Shown: positions 54,600 to 64,000 of the stretch, one piece after another
Position numbering within the stretch: the first letter of the stretch is position 1
How the letters are laid out: every line of letters begins with the position of its first letter
Source: Aldrovandia affinis
Lineage: Eukaryota > Chordata > Actinopteri > Notacanthiformes > Halosauridae
Direction of reading: 5' to 3'
DNA: 64,000 nt
NCBI GenBank assembly: GCA_029706075.1
Contig: JAINUG010000015.1
Coordinates: 8,144,154 to 8,208,153, forward strand
The notes under the pieces: generated by a model
Database searches by the model: none
Told to the model about the DNA's origin: nothing
The model's input: only the letters and a program-made list of their open reading frames with translations
Program-made: the position numbers and the translations under genes

Positions 54600-54870
54600 T
54601 TTTAAAGAGACAGATAATGGAATTTGTTAAGGCCTGATTAAAATGGCTGTTAATTAAGTGCGGTCAGTTTCACTTTAATAACTTAGATAACTGTCAATCA
54701 CTCTTATTACGTCCCAATGTCCTTCTTTCTGGCAGGGACCCTGTCCCTCAGACGCAGAATGGATTGATCTCCTGCGCCTTAATTGTAGACGTTAATAAAG
54801 CTTCTGGCTTTTCTCTCCTATCGATCAGTCTGCTCATTATCAATTGATGTATAAGACACAATCAATGTTC
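54600..54870. other. Conserved-looking non-coding block
   Basis: Non-repetitive block rich in homeodomain-type cores (TTAATTAAG, CAATCA, ATCGATCAG, CAATTGATG) and with balanced base composition. It has the look of a developmental enhancer. Not tested by alignment. Confidence 0.35.
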
Positions 54871-55489
54871 AACATCATCGGACAGGTTTCTTTTTTTAAG
54901 GTTTTAGAGGCTTCTATTGTTACTTTTATGAGGAATAGACATTACAAAGAACTGAGTCTTTAGGGTTACATTTTTTTAATGCTTTCTGGCTGTGACTATA
55001 CAGTCCTGGAGATGGCAGTGTCCATCACGCACTCAGTCGCTCACTTGATCTCTGAGAGACTAGCGCCCCCAAAAAAAAAACAACAGTACAGTGCCTTCGT
55101 TTTACTTTAGATGGTGAAAAGACACCATTAAGGGGATCTGCCAAAGCAGCCCCATTCCCTGAATAAGGGCTTTGTTATTTGAAGAAAAAGGCCTCCAAGA
55201 TTCACTGTCTCCTTTCAGTGGTTACTGACCCACTGAACAATAAATACTGGTGCTGTTAATGCTTCAGTTCTGTCTTGGAGGCATGGGTGAAGCGTGCTGG
55301 TGTGCTACTTGATCAATATGAGAATGTGCTGGACTGAAACTACTCCGAGCACCACAAGCAATTACATGCAAATAAACTGGAAACCGTACACATGAAATCG
55401 CTGGCTACGGTGTGATGTGGAATGCTCCTTTTAATTTTTACTCCAAACCCAACAGGATGCACGCACGGTCTCCAACAGCACGCAGAACT

Positions 55490-55770
55490 TCACAATTGTA
55501 AGCCCACAACAACAATGCAATTAAAATGCAACAATATTGACATTGTGTAATTATCGAAGGGGTCATTAGGTCTGCTGCAATTTGAGTGTATAAAAGGGAC
55601 TTCATTCCAGGGCTATTGCCTGGATGGCTTGCTGGCAATGAGCGTACCTTCTCCCAAATTAAACTGTAATGATTATGTGTAGTGGGAGGGGGCCACTAAT
55701 GAAACAGAAGGGGCCCTAGGCAAACAGGGAATTAAGCACAGCTTTGGGGGAGCGAGGAGGTCCTGTGTAA
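55490..55770. other. Conserved-looking non-coding block
   Basis: Non-repetitive block with many TAAT and CAAT cores (GCAATTAAAATGC, GTGTAATTATCG, AACTGTAATGATTATG, GGGAATTAAGC). Open frames are short and unrecognised. Candidate enhancer. Confidence 0.35.
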
Positions 55771-57285
55771 TTACTGCAGGCAAAAACCCTGACCTCGTCA
55801 CTTCTTCACCAACACGTCTTCAGGTCCACTACATTACCTCACCTTGTCCACTCACAATTATTGCTTATATACCTGTCTGACCCATTGTCTTTAGTATAGT
55901 ATGCCTGTTGGCCAGATTCCACAAATTTCCACTTAATTTTAGCTTTGCTAAATTAAAGTATTTGAAGGGGTTTCCTCACTACATACAAAGTGCTAGAAGT
56001 TGGTCATTTAACTATTGACCTGCTGGAGAATGATGGCAGCAGTGACCATTACGTGACCCCAGGCCCACGAAGAGGTGTCAGAAAGGCTACCAGGTGTATT
56101 TTGTCCTCATCTTCAGGGCACATCCCCACATTTTGAGTAAATTAGCATGCAATACTCTGAAGCTAATGGAAATGCGGTCAGTGTGAGATGCATTTTCCCA
56201 TATGCATTAGTATGCAGAAGTAGTCACCTTAGCAATATGGCAGCAATTAAAATCATATTAGTAAAGTATTGGTCCATTTCTGACAAACCTGAGGGTTGAC
56301 CAGTTTATAAATATGAGCATGACTCCCATTTGAGAAAAATGCCATTCTTTCTCAATTTTTACGTTTATTTTCTCTCTGAGTTATGCTGTTCAGAGTAGGG
56401 TAACAATTGGTTCTGGATACAGATAATTTTTATTATTTTTTCCTATGGTAGCAAGCTGCCTGGAGAAAGACATAAAGATTATGCATCATGGATAGAAGGC
56501 TGCAGAAATACAGAAGCCAAAATATCATCACCAAAATGACTGAAAATGAAAAAGCCAAAGCAGGTAAGCTGCAGTTTTGATTGTAACAGACATCAGGATA
56601 CGATGGGTGTATCCAAAATGATTGGAGATGACCTTATGTCTTATGAATTTCTAAATGTCCTTAGTGAGCTGTAAATTTATCTATCGGGTGCCTATCTATT
56701 CAGTGTGCAATTAATCAAAATCCCAATTTAGAATATTCATTAGGATTGCAAGACAGATTTTTTAGATATAGGCACACTAATAATAAATAATATACGCGGC
56801 ATGGCAAAAAGATAAATGTGATCAGAGAACAGAGTGCAGCAAGTTGTTGTATTAGTAAAAAGATTAATAACGTTAAAATTGTATACCATACCTTTTTAAA
56901 AGGTAAAGGTATGGAGTAGTATATATTTACCTATGAATATGGTGGAGATGGCCTCTTTGCAGAGATAACTGGTGTTCAGGAAGTAGTTGTATTCATGATT
57001 CTGACCCTGAGTTCAATAATATTAACCTTTGTGAGGGCATTTCTGCAGACCTAACAGTCATAGCTGACGGGGAACTTCCAAACTAACCACCAAACTGAAA
57101 CTGAAAAGGAATCATAGAGCTGGAAAACAGACATCAGATTTAAACAAGGAGGAACAGAAGACAGCATCTAGTTGAAGCTCCCAGGTAAAAAGATATGTAA
57201 GATATATAACAGGCAACAAAGGATTCCAATATAATTGGAATATAATTATCTCATATGTCTCATTTGATTTTGTCTTAGATTTTTT

Positions 57286-57671
57286 CATTAAAATGTTTTG
57301 TTTCAAATTTTTCCCGTTTTTCTCCCAATTTGGTTGCCAATTATACCCTCTATTTATTTCAATTCAACCTCCCCCATGAGTCCGCCACCCGTCTTCCAGG
57401 TAACGAGCCAATTTTTCCCGGGCTGGCAGATCCGCCTCCTCCGAGATGGAACCTGAGCATGGACGCCCTTCCGCTCCTCGACGAACTCGTGCCGGCGCAC
57501 CCTACCCCCTTCCCCTGGGGTGGACAGCCAAATTCCGCCAGTGATTGGGGCTAATGGCCAGGGCCGGTCTGGCAGAGGCGGATTTTGAGCTGTGTCCCTG
57601 ATAGGCAGCGCACACCGGTATCGGACCAGCCAAGATATGGTGCGTTAGATCGGTACGCTATCCACCGTATG
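57286..57671 (-). mobile_element. tRNA-derived SINE (family B), copy 3
   Basis: Flanked by a 14-bp target duplication GTCTTAGATTTTTT (57272-57285 and 57672-57685). Minus-strand head has GGTGGATAGCGTACCGATC and GTGCGCTGCCTATCAGGG with a damaged B box. The 3' end has TTGGGAGAAAAACGGG. Same family as 6931-7299 and 10579-10973. Confidence 0.86.
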
Positions 57672-58399
57672 GTCTTAGATTTTTTATATTTGTCTTGCTT
57701 CTCCTTGTTGATGCTTAGTGGGAATGGGAGGGAAAGTTACTTGCACTTAATTTTTGTGGGCCCCGATTACCGGAGGGGGGCTGTGATATTGTAGCAGTGA
57801 CTGCAGTGTGTCTAGGGCAGTGTTTCTCAAATAGGGCTGAAATACATAAACTGGTCTCATATTGTCCGCGAAATAAACGAACTGGTCTCAGTGATGTTTT
57901 CTTCTTCCTGCAGTGAGAAGCACTGTCTAGGGAATGGTTTTGGTTGCATTTTATGGCTCCTGTTTGGCTCGAATCTGCATGATTCTCTTGATTAATGTGG
58001 TCACCAGAACCCTCCTCCCTCTCAGATGTCTTATCCCAAACCCACCCCAAATGCAGAGCCTTCGTTAAAACAATGAGCATGTCTGCCACATGTTCACAGG
58101 CTCATTTTTGGTAACATCAGCAGCAGGCGAATGATACTCACTACAGAATGTGGGTTCAGAGCAACTGGCACTGGCCAGCCAAACACACTCTGCTTGGAAT
58201 ACTATTTAACAATATGCAGCTACTCCAGGAGGGGAGGGGAGAGGAGGGGCAGTAGATGCATACGAGAGATTAAAGATGAAAGATGAATCGGCCATTTGAA
58301 AGGGCAGTGTAAAAGAGGAGAAAAAGCAAGCATGGCATCAACAACAGAGATGAACTTGAAAATGAAACCTTCGAAAAACCTCACTTGATATATCAGTAC

Positions 58400-58640
58400 T
58401 AATGCTGTTATCATGCTCTCTGATGGTTAATTTGCGCACTAAAGGGCCCCAGCTTCATTTCCTGCCGCTGGCAGCCGAGGATCCTAATGTGTCCAATGAG
58501 ATTCTGCTGCTGTCCCCTGCAGTGCAGAGCTGCTCTGCACCTTTGTTGCAAATCAGCATCGGCATCTGCAGTTTGACCAAATTAACTGCTGTGTTTATTA
58601 TGCATTTGTGTTGGTTTCCATGGAGTAGTTAAACTTCACA
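58400..58640. other. Conserved-looking non-coding block
   Basis: About 240 bases without repeats, containing GGTTAATTTGCG, TTTATTATGCATTTG and a CTGCAGTGCAGAGCTGC stretch. A 76-codon frame crosses it but resembles no family. Candidate enhancer. Confidence 0.35.
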
Positions 58641-60582
58641 GGGCAGAGTTACCGCTACATCTGTATGGCAGCAGGCGGTCTTGCACCATCCGTTATGTAT
58701 CTTGCCCTCTGCTGCATGGGGCCTTGCCTTGCTCCAGTCCAGGAGAAGAGATTAACAGCCCCCTCGCTGTCCCTGTGGCTTTCATTGATCCCAGCAGCCC
58801 CCTAGACACCCAGCTATAATAACTGTCCTTTTGGAGATCTCTGGCTCATTATCAGCCAGGATCAGGGTGTACACTTTATCTCTCTGTGTGTTCTTTGACT
58901 TTATTAACCTATTGATGTCCAACGCTGAGCTCCGTCATCACTGCGGCTACTCACACCACAGGAGGCCAGGATCATGGGCTTATTGTCATTCGTTTTGCCC
59001 ACACCACATTCTTCTTCTTATTTTTATTTCTTCTACTTTTGAGACTGCCTCACTCAAGCCTGCATGATGGCATGGCCTATTAGGGGGGAAAAGAGCTAAA
59101 GAATGTGGATAATGAGATGTGCATGCTGCTAATTTTGTAGAACTGCAAGCCTTCTGTGTATTATCTTTTTATGTCTTGTAAACTTTATAGGCATCAATTA
59201 TGTATTGTGAAATGTAAATCTCTACTTTCAGAATAGCCAACATTGTTAAAGGTGATGAATTGTGGATACTTCACTGCTGTCCAATATTCATTGTCTCCAT
59301 AAAATGACAAGGACAAAGATGTGGTATACATGCTATGTGTAAAATATAATACCTTGCATCAGGTGGCGTATCAAGCTAAAACACTGGTCATTACTGGCAC
59401 AGTAATGTGTCCCATGGTCCAGAATCATATCTCAACAGAGCTAATGAAGTATTGTGTTGCTCAGGGAGGGAGGGTCTAGTACACCGGATTTCTCCTGCCT
59501 CACTGTGCACTCAAGCAAGTCTGCCAACACCAGTTGTTGAAGAGATGCAGTTGCTGCGCATCTAAGTTGTTGGACTGTAGAGAGAAAAGAAGGAAGAAGG
59601 TCTGGCTGGCTGCATATCCTGGTTGCTGGCGAGAGGGTAACCTGAGGAACCAGGCCGATTAAATCCACACTGCCCTTGCACGATGAAGGCCATCATAGAT
59701 CACATAAGGCTTTCACATACAACATCAGCATTCTGATGGCCATTCATCTGTGCTCAGAATGAAAACACTGGGGTGATGTCAAACCCGAACAAATTGGTTG
59801 GCATTCAATTTTGGAGAGGTGAGTTTGCAAATAATGTCTCAGCAGGAAGTGCTGTCGCATTTGAGATCCCTACCAATTATTCTCAAAATATGAATATTTT
59901 TGTCAGTTAAAAATAAGTTTTCCCTAGAACCTTAAATAAAACATTGTGAATTGTTTTATTTTCCAGCTGTCCAGAGATTAATACAGCTAAAAGTACATTT
60001 GTAATAGCACATGATTTAGGCTAGCTATGTTACAGTTTCCGACATTTAGCATTGTTTGCGCTGTGTCATGCTGCCCCAAACGCATGGGAAAAGAGCATGG
60101 AAAAAGCATGATTTGAATTCTCTGTTTTTGTGTTTTGGCTGTCCCCTTTTTGGATAAATAAGATATATAGGAATTCTAGGCCTCTGAGTGGTATATTCAT
60201 GTTAAGAACTGGTAATAACTTTTCTTATCTCAATGGCAGCAAAGGTATAGCATTTGGCCAATGTGAAACCAAACACATTTTTCACATTGTGCTTTATACC
60301 ACAATGATAAATCAGAAGGCTATAAAATAGAATTATTATGGCATATTGTATGTTATAAGACATAAGCAAAAAATGTCTTGACTATAGGGCTTAGCCTGTG
60401 CTTATGGCAAACAACTTTACTGACTGAACCATTTGGGAACTCCACAAGATAATGTTTTTTTCTGTAAGCCATAAAACAAACATTGAATATTTCAAGATTA
60501 AACTGATTATTTTAAGATTATGTGATCCCAATCTCAGAATATCAGTGTTACCAAATGATTACCTCAGAATCATGAGATATAC

Positions 60583-60715
60583 TGTACATTTCAAGATTTC
60601 AAATCATAAGTATACACTTGATTTATGTGCAGGGCTGAACTGGGAGAAAAAAAATGTACATTTCAAGATTTCAATATGACCAAATAAGTATACACTTGAA
60701 TTTGACATGTGTACC
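60583..60715. repeat. Imperfect tandem duplication, 72-bp period
   Basis: TGTACATTTCAAGATTTCAA starts at 60583 and again at 60655. Both copies continue with AAGTATACACTTGA, with small indels between. Confidence 0.8.
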
Positions 60716-61390
60716 CTTAAATGAATAATACCTGACTTCAATCACATTTATTTGCACACATATTTGGATACAAAGCTTGGTCCCTTGGTGAATTATGAAT
60801 ATCTCCTGGAAGCAATAATTCCACTAGGATCAAAACCTGAAAGAATCAGATGCACTTAATCCTTTTTTAAACAAGTAAGCCATTCTTTTGAGACCTGTGC
60901 ACTTACATATAGTTGTGCAATGTCCTAGATAGCCATTACTAACAGGTATATTAAACTTTATGGACAAAGTACCTGTTTTTTAGTACCCAGTGTAGACTTT
61001 TCAAATGTATAGTATATGGATATTTAATATAGATTGATACTATTTTAAAATGCAGAAATAGTTCTATTAATATTGATGTAAAGAAAATGCATTGCAAACA
61101 AGTGAGGCAGTGAAAGGATGTCAGTTGTTCTCTGCACTCTTTTCTGGATCAGTGGTCCGCAACCTGTTAGTGTCTGCATAAAGAACCAGATTTGGGCATG
61201 GCAGTGGAGAACAAAACCTCTTAACAATCGAAAGCACTGCTTCCCCATGGGGTTAAACATTCAAGCTGTCATCTCTTGTGAACACTTAGGAAATGGTGTA
61301 GACTTTGACGTGTACATCAGCACCCAACACAGTATTAACAGTGGTCAGTATTAACATATTCATAAAGAGAAACAGAATGGGTGCAGTGTG

Positions 61391-61434
61391 CATCTATCTA
61401 TCTATCTATGTATTAATCTATCTATCTATCTTTC
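61391..61434. repeat. (ATCT)n microsatellite
   Basis: Two runs of ATCT units separated by ATGTATTA. Confidence 0.9.
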
Positions 61435-61708
61435 TCCTCAATTACTTTACATATACACATCCCAAAGGAAGGACTGCACTTGCAGTATGCTGCAATTGAC
61501 CATTTCCTTGAAAATCTAAGTGAAATAGTTTGAGCTGAATGTAGTTTTAATTGGCTATTACATTATTTATTGGCTTAGCGGATGTGTGTATCCAGGGTTG
61601 CCTCAAAAGCCTATATTTTGGATATTAGAATCCGTACAGCTGGCTATGCAGCTTAAGTGCCTTGTGGTATGACCGGGTATGACATCACTGCTCATTTTCC
61701 ACAATAAG

Positions 61709-62981
61709 GGGCCCTATTTTGGTGAATTAAGACGGTGTCAGTAACGCAGACGCAAAGCAAAGACGGTGGCGCTTTAGGGCGTGTCTAACGCAATTTTGGT
61801 CATTTCGTGATTTAGGACGATAGTGCACCTCCAGCGCAGTTGTAAAAGAGGTTGGATTAACTTTTTAAAAATACATGTGGGTGTGGTGGGGGTTTGGTTT
61901 CATAATGGCCAATCAGAACACCTATTTTCTATCCCTTTAAATACCAGTGTGCTAACGGTATAGCAAATTGGCAATTTCCTCACATGGATGACAGTTTTGC
62001 GTGCTGCGCCAGGAGTGCTTCTCAAAAGAAGGTGCGGGAGGTGCAGAAAAGTTGGCGCGCGAATCAGAGGGGGAAAACAAGGCACACATTAATTTGTTAT
62101 TTTCATGATTTTAGTTTATATTTTGAGACCTACTATTTTACCATATCTTTTTTTACTTATTTGTAGGCTTTTCAACTTAAAAAACAATGTTTCTTTTCTT
62201 CTAACTTAATGTCATTGTTAAATGGAAAGCAATAAATAACAAACTCACAACTGCAACTAGGTCTGTTTCATTTATGTTCGTCATGCAGAAGAAACTGCAT
62301 GTACAGCCGAACTGATAGCCGTCTGGCCAACACCGGCTACCAAACCCAGGGTATTGCTCACAGTATTGCCTTTGGCGTCCAATTATGTACTTCATTTTCT
62401 GTAGTGCAAATGGAAAGAATAAAACCCTTTCACATAAGAAAAATAATGTGCATACAAACATATATTTATTTAACAGGTGTATTTTACTGAATGGTAGCAA
62501 TGGATGGCCTGCTGGCTTCAGTCTTTCATGTCTGTGCATTGAATAACCACAAGCTGTGGTGAAATAGTTTTTAGCTTAATTGATTACGCTTGAAAGTTAC
62601 CCATGGATTGGACAATTTGCCTCAACGTGGGGGAAAATTAGCAATATTCACAAAACATTCTCATGTGATTTCAGATGATGTGCGCATCAATAAAGTCACC
62701 CAAATTGCAAATGGTGCTAGCGTTTGTGCTAAGAGGTGGTCTAGTTGGACTTTAATGCAAATTCATTATTTGACACCAAACTTGCATAGCGCCCGACTGT
62801 TTTCATTGTCACACCCCCCATTGCGCTGCCCAACCCATAGTCGCGCAAACGCCTTCACTGCGCACCACGAAATTGCCAAACTCGGCGGAGACGGGAAATA
62901 TTCTGTTTGCGACAGACGAAACTGGCAATTCGCCAAAGCTAGGGCATAACGCTGCTTAGCGCCGGCATGAAAATAGGGCCC
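61709..62981. mobile_element. DNA-transposon-like element, 1.27 kb, non-autonomous
   Basis: Both ends carry GGGCCCTATTTT in inverted orientation, and AAG flanks both sides (61706-61708 and 62982-62984). The ends are rich in CGC/GCG motifs (AACGCAGACGC, GCTTAGCGCC), unlike the flanks. Similar GGGCCCTATTTT-ended elements are frequent in fish. A 3-bp duplication would fit PIF/Harbinger-like or CACTA-like types, but the target is not the usual TWA. No intact transposase frame is seen. Confidence 0.65.
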
Positions 62982-63529
62982 AAGATGTTTTAGGATCATA
63001 AGATGTTTACCACTTGATATAATTCCAGCCAAGACAAATTTAGCACAATGCCATACATCCATGGCATATATTATATATACTGTAGGCCTATATTATCAAA
63101 AATGTGCATAATACCCTTATGATTAGTAAATGTGCTGTTTATTTCTTAATAATTTTTTAGGATATGGTATGTGTAATTAGTGCAATAAGAAATGTATTTG
63201 AGAATTACATTAAGAGTTTATGTATTCCAGATATATTGTTTGGGCATAAACATTTATACTGGGAGATTTGCATCTGCTGTCAAAGAACAAAAAAGGCCTG
63301 ATCATTGTGGTGCATTAAAGGACATTTCACAACATTATCACAGTGTTAGTATTAAAATATAATCTGGTCTTGGGTAGGATTAGGACCTTGTATAATGATT
63401 ATCTAGCCCATTAAATATGTTCATTTTGTTACAAATTCCCTTGGTTTAATAGGGCTACAAGAAAAATCACCAGTCACGTTGCTAAATCATATACGCTACT
63501 ATATATTGTGGTTAAAGAACACAGAGGAG

Positions 63530-64000
63530 GCAGTATTCAAAACAAAATGATAATTTATTAAACAAATAATCTTATTGACAAACACTACACAAAACAAAGG
63601 GCGGGGTATTCAGGGGAATACAAACACAAAGTCCGCAATCTTTATCTCTTTGTCAGTCCAAAATCCAGTTCCGTTATCCAGGTCAATTCCGTTATCCAGT
63701 CCAGTCAATCCAAAGGTAGTCTCAAAACAATCCAATTTCTACACAAAAATTCTCCAAAAACACTTTTCCACTCTCTCTCTAAATCCCAGCTTCTCCGGTT
63801 TCTCACTCGCCTTCAACACATTCACCAACTCCTTTCCAAACACATTCCTACTCCTTTCAATGGGTAATGTGAGTCAGTCCTTTAAATAGGCCTCGAAATA
63901 GCCTTCAGCTGGTCGTTAGTCCCCATTGCTTGACTTCGTTCAGGTGTTACTGTGGCCTGCTGGGAAATGTAGTGTTTTCGGGCTTCCATGTGTTGTAGGC
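63530..64000. repeat. Possible interspersed repeat at right edge
   Basis: Composition changes sharply here: long C/A-rich stretches, repeated CCGTTATCCAG (63673 and 63691), and GGCCTGCTGGGAAATGTAGT, a phrase I associate with dispersed fish repeats. It may run past the window. Family unknown. Confidence 0.35.

Larger units (their letters stand above)
48620..64000. other. Gene-poor region downstream of dhrs7c
   Basis: No exon of a known gene recognised on either strand. It holds the blocks and repeats listed separately. The stretches 48620-51950, 52100-54500, 55860-57200, 59060-60570 and 60730-61380 are AT-rich with nothing I can name. Confidence 0.6.

Noticed and set aside
1..64000. CRISPR array, phage, operon, riboswitch or other bacterial system
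   Set aside because: The repeats are microsatellites and transposons without regular spacers, and the genes are spliced vertebrate genes.

Overview
This is nuclear DNA from a vertebrate, almost certainly a ray-finned fish. It holds two recognisable protein-coding genes broken into many short exons with GT/AG borders. Around them are long AT-rich introns, CA/TG/GACA microsatellites, tRNA-derived SINEs and small DNA transposons of types common in teleosts. Two SINE copies carry a tail like that of L2-clade (UnaL2-like) elements, which would fit an early-branching teleost such as an eel relative. That is a weak inference. I see no bacterial operon, CRISPR array, prophage or RNA gene.

Region 1 (left edge to about 35.8 kb, minus strand): the 5' half of mprip, the myosin phosphatase Rho-interacting protein (M-RIP/p116Rip). 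I could place twelve coding exons with matching phases, from the ATG at 34893-34891 down to 76. They encode 526 residues: the N-terminus, the first PH domain, a basic KKKRKV segment, a Ser/Pro-rich linker, a short charged helix and the first two-thirds of the second PH domain. The gene continues beyond the left edge. Its introns hold SINEs, a young hAT-type foldback element, a large CA/GACA satellite and several GC-rich blocks that look like conserved non-coding DNA. One block has two perfect CArG boxes, notable for an actomyosin gene. A promoter candidate with TCTCGCGAGA and YY1-type motifs lies near 35.77 kb.

Region 2 (35.8-44.4 kb): about 9 kb separating two head-to-head genes. It contains AGCT tracts, one SINE with a tRNA-Glu-like head and a near-perfect 28-bp palindrome.

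Region 3 (44.4-48.6 kb, plus strand): complete coding sequence of dhrs7c (SRP-35), a muscle sarcoplasmic-reticulum short-chain dehydrogenase/reductase. Six coding exons give 309 residues, with a poly(A) signal at 48587.

Region 4 (48.6-64 kb): no recognisable gene. It holds conserved-looking non-coding blocks, a SINE with a target-site duplication, a 1.27-kb DNA-transposon-like element, microsatellites and probable repeat DNA at the right edge.

The genes share a contractile theme: mprip brings myosin phosphatase and RhoA to actin filaments, and dhrs7c acts in the muscle reticulum. Nothing in the sequence shows joint regulation. I did not find a convincing new biological system. The best leads are regulatory (CArG cluster, promoter motif pair, non-coding blocks) and the active-site makeup of dhrs7c.
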